A DNA stretch of 63,183 bases, taken from NCBI GenBank assembly GCA_020622105.1, contig JAHRYP010000001.1, positions 1 to 63,183 of the forward strand, written 5' to 3'. The notes beneath the pieces were generated by a model, which saw nothing but the letters and a program-made list of their open reading frames with translations, had not been told where the DNA came from and did not search any database. Each line of letters starts with the position of its first letter. Position 1 is the stretch's first letter. The DNA comes from Methylotenera sp. Lineage in GTDB: Bacteria > Pseudomonadota > Gammaproteobacteria > Burkholderiales > Methylophilaceae. Of this stretch, positions 17,423-25,158 are shown one piece after another. The position numbers were made by a program, and so were the translations under genes.

Positions 17423-18205
17423 TGCAACGTCGCTCTCGATGAGTTTGTTCACGCGCACCCTCAAAGCTTCGAGTTCGGCGGTAGGGCCGTTTCCGAATAA
17501 TTTTTCAACTGCAAAGCACGCCATGAGCGCATAGTCCATGGCGTGGCCGAACAGTTCCGGGACAGGCACATCCTCCGGCCCCCAACGCATGCCGTCAATG
17601 CCGCCTTCTCCATCCAACTGAATGTGCCGCTCAAGGTCCTTCGCAACGCTGTGGGCAGCCTCGGACGAGAAGGAGTAGTCGGTCAGATAGTAGGTCTCCA
17701 ATCCGGCCGCCTTGGCGTAGTCCGCAGCGGAGGGCCCCTTACGTCCACTTGTCTTACTCTTTAACTCCGTGATCTTCGCCTCGATCAGAGGAAGAGTGAT
17801 CTCCGGCTCCAGAGCATCTCGAATCGGCAACGGGAGTCGCTTCATCTTCTTGTAGATCTCCAAGACGCGCCCCGCATCGGTAGCTAGGAACCGTTCTACA
17901 TACTCAGCATCTTGAACGATCGCACCCAAGACGAAAAGGGCCTCGAGAATGGACCGCCGCTGAACCAAGCCTTGCGTATGCATGCCACGCTCGCCCAACA
18001 ACAGAACTGCCTCGAACCCAGCAACGACTCGCTGAAACAAGAGCGAAGCGAGGAGCTCCCGAACCTCACCCACATGAACGTCGAGTCGTTGGAGTAGCGA
18101 TGACGCGTAAGCCGCAATCGCCTCCGCCTCTGCAAACCACACGGGCGCTCGACTCCGCAATTGTGCGATCACCGCCGTTGGATCTGAGCCGAGATATCTG
18201 TCCAT
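17417..18205 (-). CDS. DUF5677-like protein
   Basis: A 262-residue, mainly helical protein that resembles DUF5677 proteins, which are common in cassettes and defence islands and have no established function. Family-like stretches are QRRSILEALFVLGAIV near residue 82 and YSFSSEAAHSVAKDLERH near residue 175, the second with the conserved Glu-x-x-His pattern. The gene is clearly more GC-rich than the surrounding DNA, as expected for a mobile cassette. Its stop lies in the R'' box of attC site 5, and its start follows a GTTAGCC core four bases upstream, so the coding region fills its cassette completely. Confidence 0.65.
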   Translation of the reverse strand: MDRYLGSDPTAVIAQLRSRAPVWFAEAEAIAAYASSLLQRLDVHVGEVRELLASLLFQRVVAGFEAVLLLGERGMHTQGLVQRRSILEALFVLGAIVQDAEYVERFLATDAGRVLEIYKKMKRLPLPIRDALEPEITLPLIEAKITELKSKTSGRKGPSAADYAKAAGLETYYLTDYSFSSEAAHSVAKDLERHIQLDGEGGIDGMRWGPEDVPVPELFGHAMDYALMACFAVEKLFGNGPTAELEALRVRVNKLIESDVAG

Positions 18206-18209
18206 TGCA

Positions 18210-18250
18210 GGCTAACAGTTAATATAGAGACCCATGGGTCCGTATATTAA
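18210..18250 (-). repeat. Palindrome with attC core upstream of the DUF5677 gene
   Basis: On the minus strand the core GTTAGCC is preceded by a near-perfect hairpin of 15-base arms (TTAATATA...GACCC paired with GGGTC...TATATTAA, as read across the centre CATG). It stands where an attC or attI would be expected but lacks a recognisable R'' box. Confidence 0.55.
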
Positions 18251-18309
18251 TAATTGAATGTTCGTGGCACATGGCTGGAATCCCTTGTCTTTTCTTACTT
18301 TTATTGTTT

Positions 18310-18347
18310 CTGTGTCTCTATATTAAAATATTAATATAGAGACACAG
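18310..18347. repeat. Perfect 17-base inverted repeat
   Basis: CTGTGTCTCTATATTAA and its exact reverse complement flank a four-base AATA loop. One arm repeats the GTCTCTATATTAA of the palindrome 100 bases away (18219-18250), so the two are related. It may be a terminator-like structure, a recombination site or an operator. Confidence 0.75.
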
Positions 18348-18468
18348 CATGGATCAATTTAATTGTAATTGAAGAACTACATTTACAGAAAATTAACACG
18401 CATGAAGGTCTGCTTTGGGCCGATTGCTGAAATCTGAAAACATAAACTAAAAAGCAGCTTTGTCCCGC

Positions 18469-18963
18469 TTAACTGCCGGAATTACGCTTAGGCTTTCTCC
18501 ATTCCCATGGCGCTATGGGATTGGAATCAGTCCAAAGACCACGTCTAGCATTCCTGGCTTCCTCTTCAATCGCGTACAAATGCTCATACCCTTTGTCGTA
18601 TTTACGATATACCCAGGCTAGACCTGATTCAACCATCGCTTCATTGGCATTGATGCCGGCACAATCAATATCGCCAACAGTACGCCCATAACGATCCATA
18701 CTTATGACATTGATGCTCGCACTTTTGTCATAACAAATCTCTGATAACTTTTGTTTAGCGCGCTGACCAAATGGTTGAGCTTTCTCTGGTGCATCGATAG
18801 CCGCCAGCCTTATTCTAAATTGCGTATTGCTTGCATCCAGGATAGTGAGCGTATCGCCATCCGATATTCCGACAACAAGGCCGTTGATTGTTTCACCGTG
18901 CGCAAGAACGGAAAAGGATAAGGTCAAATAGAACAAAAATTTTTGTAGGATGTTGCTAGTCAT
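18469..18963 (-). CDS. Secreted thermonuclease-like (SNase) nuclease
   Basis: A 164-residue protein of the staphylococcal nuclease family, with an N-terminal signal peptide (FLFYLTLSFSVLAHG) that suggests export. Family features are VVGISDGDTLTIL (metal-binding Asp), FRIRLAAIDAPEKAQPFG (catalytic Arg, Asp and Glu), DRYGRTVGDI (second catalytic Arg) and a C-terminal GLWTDSNPIAPWEWRK. The domain is complete, so it probably degrades DNA or RNA outside the cytoplasm. Such genes are common on plasmids and islands near mobilisation or SOS genes. The gene is followed directly by cassette-type repeat DNA. Confidence 0.9.
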   Translation of the reverse strand: MTSNILQKFLFYLTLSFSVLAHGETINGLVVGISDGDTLTILDASNTQFRIRLAAIDAPEKAQPFGQRAKQKLSEICYDKSASINVISMDRYGRTVGDIDCAGINANEAMVESGLAWVYRKYDKGYEHLYAIEEEARNARRGLWTDSNPIAPWEWRKPKRNSGS

Positions 18964-18993
18964 TATTATTGTTTTCGCGATAGATAATTACAG

Positions 18994-19275
18994 TTAGTGC
19001 GATGGCTTCGTATCAAATCCTTGCACAATGCCACCCAGCAGCCCAACCATGGTTTCCATGCCATTCGTTATTAAATCAATCTGTGCCTGATTAGGGGTTT
19101 CTGCATAAGCCATCTCCAGCGTTTCATCTAAAGGAAGCGCCCCATAGACTGACTGATAATGTGCAACATTTATGGCAAGCAATCGTGCGCATTCTGCTAA
19201 ATCTTCTTTAGTCGCTACATTTGCTAATTGATTAGCGAGTGTCAGGTATTGGTTGAATCGGTTCATGTCAGTCAT
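18994..19275 (-). CDS. Small helical protein downstream of SRAP gene, unknown
   Basis: A 93-residue protein that I do not recognise. The start at 19275 (MTDMNRFNQYL) overlaps the end of the SRAP gene by 8 bases, so it is probably translated by coupling. A longer frame upstream only reads the SRAP gene out of frame. The sequence is helical and acidic, with NQLANVATKEDLAECARLLAINVAHYQSVYGALPLDETLEMAYAE as its core; the Tyr-Gly-Ala-Leu-Pro turn divides two helical parts. By its position it may belong to the SOS-linked module of SRAP and UmuC. Confidence 0.65.
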   Translation of the reverse strand: MTDMNRFNQYLTLANQLANVATKEDLAECARLLAINVAHYQSVYGALPLDETLEMAYAETPNQAQIDLITNGMETMVGLLGGIVQGFDTKPSH

Positions 19276-19717
19276 GGACAATACTTTCAGTTTGGTGTGT
19301 TTTTTGAATGATCCTAGGCCAACGGTCATGAATATAACTAAACTCTGACGGTGTATCAGTGGTAACGACATAGACTCTGGCAGCGCCATCATGCACAGTG
19401 AGTAGTCCTTGTAATACTTCACCAGCTCTGATATCAAACCAGTGGCTCACCTTTTCAGCATCTTTTTCCATGAAGGATTGAATGGGTAGTAACACCGGTC
19501 GTGGTTGATAGCGCTGCCATTTACCCTCCTTGATGGAATCTAATCTGGCCCATCCCCCATTTGGGAATGCCTGCGCATCCTCTTCCTTGCGCTTACCCCA
19601 AATCACCCATTCAATTTCACCATTTTTCTTCAGCACAGGCAAAGCTGCCTTCGGACTTGGGAAATACACTGTCCAAGTCTTGCTCTCTATGTCTGTATAT
19701 TTAACTCCGCCGCACAT
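19268..19717 (-). CDS. SRAP (YedK/HMCES-like) protein
   Basis: A 149-residue, short and divergent member of the SOS-response-associated peptidase family. Family proteins cross-link through Cys2 to abasic sites in single-stranded DNA. Cys2 is present (MCGG in place of the usual MCGR), as are a region resembling the acidic active-site segment (GLLTVHDGAARVYVVTTD) and the HDRWPRI block, which corresponds to the conserved His-x-Arg-Met-Pro. Length is below the usual ~220 residues. It is divergent from the umuC-type gene, from which it is separated by 75 bases, and both are known to be DNA-damage functions. Confidence 0.75.
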   Translation of the reverse strand: MCGGVKYTDIESKTWTVYFPSPKAALPVLKKNGEIEWVIWGKRKEEDAQAFPNGGWARLDSIKEGKWQRYQPRPVLLPIQSFMEKDAEKVSHWFDIRAGEVLQGLLTVHDGAARVYVVTTDTPSEFSYIHDRWPRIIQKTHQTESIVHD

Positions 19718-19792
19718 GTCTCAAGTTTATCAGATGCAGCAAGATTGATTATCAGTAACTGAAATCAATTAATTATTGTTACAATAATCAAA

Positions 19793-21094
19793 ATGAAGAC
19801 ATCATACTTTCCCTCACCATCCCGTCATATCGCTCTCATTGATGTGAACAACTTCTACGTCAGCTGTGAGCGTGTGTTTAATCCTAAGCTTAACGGTAAG
19901 CCTGTGGTAGTGCTAAGTAACAACGATGGATGCGCTGTAGCACGCAGTAATGAGGTTAAAGCGCTAGGTGTGCAGATGGGAGCGCCATGGTTCAAGTTAA
20001 AAGACTTGGCAAGGCAGCATGGCATCATTGCGCTGTCTAGCAACTACGCGCTTTATGCTGATATGAGCAATCGCGTCATGAGTATCTTGCGCGAGTACAG
20101 TCCGGATCAGGAAGTGTATTCAATAGATGAATCCTTTCTGGACCTGAGCGGCTTCCAGTCTCGTGATTTAACTCGCTATAGTCAGCATATGCGAAAACGT
20201 ATCCTAAGATGGACGGGCTTACCGGTATGTGTCGGTGTAGGGGCAACCAAAACCTTAGCAAAGCTGGCTAACCATTGCGCCAAGAAACGACCAGTGTTTA
20301 ATGGTGTCTGTAATTTTAATGTGATGACTGAGACTGGATTGAATGCTCTATTGTCAGAAATTGAAGTCGGTGAAATATGGGGTGTTGGACGTAAACTTGC
20401 TCCTAAACTTGAAGCTTTAGGCTTCAAAACAGTATTAGATTTGAAACGGGCTAATCCTCAAAGACTAAGGCAGCAGTTTAGCGTTGTAATGGAGAAAACC
20501 ATCCGTGAATTGAATGGTACAGTCTGTATTGAGATGGAAGATGTCTCACCACCTAAAAAACAAATCCTTAGTTCAAGAAGCTTTGGGCATCCAGTGCATG
20601 ACTATAATTGTCTTGCTGAATCCATCACGCTTTACATGTGTCGTGCGGCAGAGAAACTGCGTAGACAACAATCATTTGCAGGAAGTGTGTATGTCTATAT
20701 TAGAACATCGCCATTTAAACCCGATGATCCGTTTTATAGCAATGGGCTGACAATCCCGCTTTCATCACCTACTGATGATTCAAGGCAATTAGTACAAGTC
20801 GTGTTATGGGGTCTCAGACAAATATATAAACCCAATTATAACTATGCAAAAGCTGGTGTCATGTTGTCCGAACTGGTGCCTGCTGAAGGTGTGCAAACTG
20901 ACTTATTCAGTCAAATGCAATCCAAACTCAATTCAGACGAACTTATGGCCACGATGGATAAGATCAATCACAAGATGGGGAAGGATTCTATCAAGCTTGC
21001 CAGTGAAGGATTTAAGCGACCTTGGAAAATGCGGCAGGAGAACAAGAGTCCCAGCTATACGACTAGATGGGAGGATGTTCCAAGGGCAGAATAG
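19793..21094 (+). CDS. umuC: Y-family DNA polymerase, UmuC subunit of polymerase V
   Basis: A 433-residue translesion DNA polymerase. [21 protein letters not shown] N-terminus (here [18 protein letters not shown]) carries the first catalytic Asp, [12 protein letters not shown] carries the second Asp-Glu pair, and [20 protein letters not shown] is the thumb-proximal helix. The length is normal for UmuC. No umuD lies beside it, so it would need UmuD' from elsewhere or act without it. An SRAP gene diverges from it, and a LexA operator was looked for in the 75 bases between and not found. UmuC genes on mobile islands and plasmids are common. Confidence 0.95.
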   Translation: MKTSYFPSPSRHIALIDVNNFYVSCERVFNPKLNGKPVVVLSNNDGCAVARSNEVKALGVQMGAPWFKLKDLARQHGIIALSSNYALYADMSNRVMSILREYSPDQEVYSIDESFLDLSGFQSRDLTRYSQHMRKRILRWTGLPVCVGVGATKTLAKLANHCAKKRPVFNGVCNFNVMTETGLNALLSEIEVGEIWGVGRKLAPKLEALGFKTVLDLKRANPQRLRQQFSVVMEKTIRELNGTVCIEMEDVSPPKKQILSSRSFGHPVHDYNCLAESITLYMCRAAEKLRRQQSFAGSVYVYIRTSPFKPDDPFYSNGLTIPLSSPTDDSRQLVQVVLWGLRQIYKPNYNYAKAGVMLSELVPAEGVQTDLFSQMQSKLNSDELMATMDKINHKMGKDSIKLASEGFKRPWKMRQENKSPSYTTRWEDVPRAE

Positions 21095-21148
21095 AAGCCC
21101 ATGTCTAAAGCTCGCAGATAAATGCAGATAGCTGAAAATCCCTACTGG

Positions 21149-21229
21149 ATTCCTCAATACTGGCTAGATAAAGTCGTTATGGCTAAAGAGATTGGTGAGA
21201 TGGCAGAGAAGTTGTCACAATGGACATAA
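21149..21229 (+). pseudogene. Remnant of a second ADP-ribosylglycohydrolase (3' end)
   Basis: These 81 bases match the last 27 codons, including the stop, of the ADP-ribosylglycohydrolase gene at 10463-11374 (bases 11294-11374). By eye about 70 of 81 positions agree, without gaps, and the frame reads IPQYWLDKVVMAKEIGEMAE, ending KLSQWT. The rest of the gene is missing. The differences show that it derives from a paralogue and is not a very recent copy. The remnant lies between umuC and attC site 7. Confidence 0.85.
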
Positions 21230-21325
21230 GAATTGAATTGCCGAAAGCTGACTTCCAAACTTGTTATTTTAACTAAACCCCGAATAATTATGAACGGCTG
21301 AAATACCACCAACACGGATTCGGAC

Positions 21326-21393
21326 TGTCAACATTTTAAATTCACTGGACCTACGCAGCTTTTAGCGTAGGTCCAGTGAATGAATGGTTGGAT
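21326..21393 (-). repeat. attC site 7
   Basis: Minus-strand cassette site of 68 bases just after the stop of the 149-residue gene. R'' is ATCCAAC; the stem TTCACTGGACCTACGC pairs perfectly with its reverse complement around a short AGCTTTTA loop; R' reads GTTGACA. It shows that the cassette array extends beyond umuC. Confidence 0.75.
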
Positions 21394-21396
21394 GTT

Positions 21397-21846
21397 TTAT
21401 TCATCTTCGCTGACAGGACAATAGACATATGGCCTTCCGGTCTCTATGGCATCTTCCAACAAATGAATTTCTTCAAGTAAAGATAGGTTCGGACTAGCAA
21501 AGCATTCCAGCCCGAATTGCATCGAATATTCGTGTCTGAGCCTTTCGACAGATTCAAGAAGAACTGCTGTGTCTGTGAACTCACCCACGGTTTCGGCTTC
21601 CTCAACTACAACACTGTCAGTGGCCGACGTTTCGCTGTAGAACGGAAACTGCTCTTTATCGAGATAGATTGCCGGTAACAGTTTCTTCGCGAGGAAGTGC
21701 CTAACTTTTGCAAATGCATGGTCAATGCTGGCGTTGTCGGGAACGTTTGCTGCGGAAAGCAGTGCAGTAAAGAACTCTTCAGATACGCCAGCTCGCTTTG
21801 AGGCAAGGGCTAGGCGATCCTTTTCATTCTTATTATAAAAGGTCAT
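21397..21846 (-). CDS. Cassette-borne protein, unknown
   Basis: A 149-residue acidic protein that I do not recognise. It is predicted soluble, with helical N-terminal and C-terminal parts (NEKDRLALASKRAGVSEEFFTALLSAAN; SLLEEIHLLEDAIETG) and an acidic linker (VVVEEAETVGEFTD). Its stop is three bases before attC site 7, so it is a cassette gene. Just upstream of its start is a hairpin (CTTGGCG/CGCCAAG, 21859-21882) that may belong to a further, degenerate attC. No strong ribosome-binding site precedes the ATG. Confidence 0.6.
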   Translation of the reverse strand: MTFYNKNEKDRLALASKRAGVSEEFFTALLSAANVPDNASIDHAFAKVRHFLAKKLLPAIYLDKEQFPFYSETSATDSVVVEEAETVGEFTDTAVLLESVERLRHEYSMQFGLECFASPNLSLLEEIHLLEDAIETGRPYVYCPVSEDE

Positions 21847-22028
21847 AGTTAAATTCTTGGCGCGTATTAAGACGCCAAGCAGTAATTAAAGGAGCCATGA
21901 GTCAGTATATTTAGAATTGATATGATAGGACCAATGGATGTAATGATTCTAAATGAACTTTAACAATTAATGAAATTTATCCTATTAATTTCATTAGCTT
22001 TTTGCTCGGTTAGTCGACACTCTGTAAA

Positions 22029-22802
22029 TTATTTGGTGATAACAAATATATTGTTCTGACCAAGACGTTTACGAACATACTGTTCGCAAGTAGCCTTAAA
22101 GCCTAAGCGCATAATTGCCGATACACGGTCAGGGTCAAATAATCGAGTCGCATTAGATGCATGCATGCTAGGACCATTCGAAATACAGCAGCCAATCTCT
22201 AACAAACGCTGACTCAACCAGTTGGAGTAACCACGTAAGCCTTTGGTCGGTAAACCTTGAATTTTCCAACACTCGCCGGCGGTCAATCCACGACGATCGC
22301 TTATTTGTGTGTTTGCAATTTCATCGCGAATCATGGAGGGTAGGAGACGAGAAAAGACATCGGCAATAGACTCATCCATCTGCTCAATAGAGATAGCTTC
22401 CATCATTTCATATAATTGTTTCATCTGTTCAGGCGTAAATAAATCACCAGACGGCTGAAACGGATGATAACTGTCGGTAACCAGAGCATCATAGGTGCGG
22501 ATAACATTCAAATAGAAATCCGGGCTGATCCAGTGCGCGTAAACATAGATAAGCTCCTTGCATACGAACGTTCCACCATTGCGACCGGGAACGGATGACA
22601 CGGCATTAAAGGTGGGATTCCCCACCTTTTCTATCTCACGCACCAAAGCTTCAGTGGAAGCAAGACGCAAGAACTGAACTGGCTTGTGGCGATCCTCTTC
22701 CCCGGATGCGCGATGCAAATCATTAAGGCTATAACGCCCTTGGGCGTCTTGATGGACAACAACGCCAGCAACGGTTAGGTTCTGGCTACGGACTAAATTC
22801 AT
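22029..22802 (-). CDS. KilA-N domain protein
   Basis: A 257-residue protein with an N-terminal KilA-N (APSES-like) DNA-binding domain: QDAQGRYSLNDLHRASGEEDRHKPVQFLR, then GTFVCKELIYVYAHWISPDFYLNVIRTYD. KilA-N proteins are typical of phages and mobile elements; their exact role is usually unknown. The C-terminal part (from about residue 140) includes ISDRRGLTAGECWKIQG and PTKGLRGYSNWLSQRL, which look like a second nucleic-acid-binding module. ATG at 22802 is preferred because GGAG lies six bases upstream; a longer frame has no such site. It probably belongs to the integrated element with the relaxase and integrase. Confidence 0.85.
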   Translation of the reverse strand: MNLVRSQNLTVAGVVVHQDAQGRYSLNDLHRASGEEDRHKPVQFLRLASTEALVREIEKVGNPTFNAVSSVPGRNGGTFVCKELIYVYAHWISPDFYLNVIRTYDALVTDSYHPFQPSGDLFTPEQMKQLYEMMEAISIEQMDESIADVFSRLLPSMIRDEIANTQISDRRGLTAGECWKIQGLPTKGLRGYSNWLSQRLLEIGCCISNGPSMHASNATRLFDPDRVSAIMRLGFKATCEQYVRKRLGQNNIFVITK

Positions 22803-23061
22803 ATAGGCTCCACGGTATGATTGGAATGCGGTCGAGGCGGGTCGCCCCATACCGAGCGACGTTCGGAGGTAAGCCCTAGCCCCAACCAACATATTCATTT
22901 TGATATCACGACCTATTTTGAAGTTTGAATCAATGGTTAATTAGCTCAATAAGACAACACGCTCAATTACCTTAAATTAATATGAATAATAAATTGTTAG
23001 ATGTTAGTGCCGTGCAAACCGGTAAAACCTTGTCGGGTTGTAATCCATACGATAGAAGAAA

Positions 23062-23125
23062 TGAAACCCTATACACAGGATAGGGTTCACTAGTATTTTG
23101 ACTTAATTCCCTATACATAGGGTTT
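23062..23125. repeat. Two adjacent hairpins, possible oriT or terminator
   Basis: AACCCTAT/ATAGGGTT around ACACAGG, then CCCTAT/ATAGGG, share the same arm sequence and stand directly after the relaxase gene; the relaxase stop codon TAA (23124) is in the second structure. Related Mob/Pre elements often carry inverted repeats near oriT, but these are not next to the start of the gene, so a terminator is as likely. Confidence 0.4.
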
Positions 23126-24025
23126 ATCTAATAAAAGTTCCCCTCCCTGCTGAACGCTTATGGTCAACAAATGATTTGGCTTTTGTTCGTGAAGCTGGGC
23201 CCAATTGGACTGATAATATTTGTGCATATGGTGACGGGTCACTATAAATTGCATTGCGTACGCAAGACCAAATGCTAGATTGCATTACTGGATCATTTTT
23301 TAAGTGAGCTAAAACTTGTTTTGCGAAGTTAACTTTATCCATACAGGATAATTGGCTTCTGTGTGACAAGCTGAGTCCATAGTTGCATCCTACCTCTGAA
23401 TGAAATAGATTATTAAGCCTATAAAGATTTCCCTTGCTACCTATCATATCGCTTCCCTGCATACGGCGATTAATCAACGGCAGAATAATCGCGTGGGCGT
23501 GAGGGGCGCTTTCATCTAAATGAACATCAAACTCAGAATCTCCCCCAAATGTTTTTAACCCACTGAAGCAATCAAAAAATGTTTAGTATCTTGTCGATGA
23601 CGGTTAATCGGTAGGCTGAAAAGAACTTCCACAGCCATGACTTGATTTTTTCGTGGCGGAAATGCTCCGGCCTTCATCATTTGCATTGTGGCGTGTAAAG
23701 CTAAATCTTCAGGTTTGTCGTTATTAACGAGTGAATAGTTTAGTGATGTTCTCGTTGCGTCAATATTTGCACCTGAGCCACGTTCTGTTTGTAAGGTTCG
23801 CTTATTATGTTTGAACGCTTCTAATATAGCATTTTTACCTTTTATGCGGCCTAACCATAACAATTGACAGGTGGCCGTTTTTTTACGGTTCATGGAGTCA
23901 ACAAGTTTTAAAGGTTGAGTCGCCGTAATTTTCTCAGTAGACTTAAAGATGTATGTATTTGGTGAGGAGGTAGGGGCTGCAACCCTTACCTCTTTGTTTT
24001 TTGCGGTCTCGATTGTGGCTAACAT
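23124..24025 (-). pseudogene. Mob/Pre-type plasmid recombination/relaxase protein, frameshifted
   Basis: A Mob/Pre-like (MobV) relaxase of about 300 residues, which would nick and mobilise the element. The first part (24025 to about 23575) includes RGSGANIDATRTSLNYSLV and PPRKNQVMAVEVLFSLP; the second, in another frame, includes HLDESAPHAHAIILPLINRRM, the metal-binding HxDE-PHxH relaxase motif. The frames meet at a run of six T (minus strand) near 23574-23579, in the setting T TTT TTG, which has the form of a -1 slippery heptamer; a -1 shift gives exactly the right frame. So it may be programmed frameshifting, a sequence error or a mutation. The start at 24025 follows the AlpA-like gene without a gap. 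Confidence 0.8.
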
Positions 24026-24027
24026 AA

Positions 24028-24270
24028 TTACACCGCCTTTGCTGCTAGGGCTGTGCGTATTTGGCCAACATTCCAAGCTGTACATCTAAGGCTCAGCTTA
24101 CTCGGCATCGGTATAGTTCCATTTTTAACGCCTCGCCAAATGCTGGCTGAAGAAATGCCATATAGTCGCTGAACAACAGGGAGTCTAATGTAGGCTGAAT
24201 TTGGTAGTTCGTCGAAATCTGCTAAAGCCGCAGGGATTTTTTTAGTTAAATCTGATTTTAATTGTTTCAT
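24028..24270 (-). CDS. AlpA-like helix-turn-helix regulator/excisionase
   Basis: An 80-residue protein with one helix-turn-helix of the AlpA/MerR-like excisionase type: YIRLPVVQRLYGISSASIWRGVKNGTIPMPSKL, followed by AWNVGQIRTALAAKA, which is the usual C-terminal helix of this group. Such proteins regulate the integrase or help excision of P4-like elements. It is closely followed by the relaxase gene, whose start is immediately after its stop. Its own promoter lies in the 140-base gap to the left of the 222-residue gene. Confidence 0.85.
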   Translation of the reverse strand: MKQLKSDLTKKIPAALADFDELPNSAYIRLPVVQRLYGISSASIWRGVKNGTIPMPSKLSLRCTAWNVGQIRTALAAKAV

Positions 24271-24411
24271 AACAATTCACTCCGTATAAGACAGCGTCAT
24301 GCCGTCGATGGATATGAATTTAAAACACTTATTTACGTGTGGATAGAATGAGGAGATTCAACCCATCGAGTGGAAAAAGGGTTGAACCCTTGCCGTAAGC
24401 CTTGCTAATAC

Positions 24412-25080
24412 TTATATTTGAGGTTCAGTTCTTTTTATTTTTGGGTTATGGTCGTGAGGCTTGATTATTGTGAACATTGCATCTGAAATATTTTCCGATA
24501 TGTCAATTTTCAGCTCTATACCTTTGTTTCGTATCCACTCACTGACCTCCTCTTTTTTAGCATCTTGGACTTTGCGTGGATTGAAGAACTCATCTGCAGC
24601 TTGATTTAATATGCTCATCAAGTCAGTAGTGTAATTGGATGACATGTTTTTTTTGGTGTTATTAGCTAGTAATGTTTTTGTTTTGGGTGCTGCATAAAAA
24701 TCCATTTCAATAGCAAAATCTAACCAAGGAATATGTATTTTTTTGGAGATTGCTAGGTCTATCCAATAGTTTGGAGGGTAGTTGCTAAGACTATTCGGGT
24801 TGAGCCAATTATGAAGATCGTTATATTTATCTTGATACTCCGACAATATGATCTCGCTTTCAATTGCAAACCCATGATCATCGCTTAAGTAATCGTAAAC
24901 TACCCCTTTAAGATTTGCAGCTGTTACAAATTTATTGTTTTCGGTTACCACCAAGCTATGTGGGTCTATGTCAGCAATCAATAAACAAGCATCAGTAAAA
25001 CTCCAGTAATCCAGCCTAAACCAGAACCAAAGGCGGCCTTCTTTTCCATTAGCATTAACATCATAAGAATTTTCACTCAT
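24412..25080 (-). CDS. Element-borne protein, unknown
   Basis: A 222-residue protein that I do not recognise. It begins with RLWFWFRLDYWSFTDACLLIADIDPHSLVV, a tryptophan-rich segment of a kind often seen in proteins next to P4-like integrases, and is otherwise soluble and acidic, ending in a lysine/proline-rich tail (HDHNPKIKRTEPQI). No catalytic motif is visible. It lies between the integrase gene (about 80 bases away) and the AlpA-like gene, in the same direction, so it belongs to the core of the integrated element. Confidence 0.6.
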   Translation of the reverse strand: MSENSYDVNANGKEGRLWFWFRLDYWSFTDACLLIADIDPHSLVVTENNKFVTAANLKGVVYDYLSDDHGFAIESEIILSEYQDKYNDLHNWLNPNSLSNYPPNYWIDLAISKKIHIPWLDFAIEMDFYAAPKTKTLLANNTKKNMSSNYTTDLMSILNQAADEFFNPRKVQDAKKEEVSEWIRNKGIELKIDISENISDAMFTIIKPHDHNPKIKRTEPQI

Positions 25081-25158
25081 AAAATCCCTTAATCTTCTCT
25101 TGTGAAATATGAAACCACACCAATTGTTTGTTGCATTGGGCTAGATGCGCGGGGTTGG

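Noticed and set aside
19718-19792. LexA operator between SRAP and umuC genes
   Set aside because: No CTGT-N8-ACAG pattern was found.
22029-24025. Prophage
   Set aside because: KilA-N alone does not prove a phage; no capsid, terminase or tail genes are present. The set fits a mobilisable integrated element.
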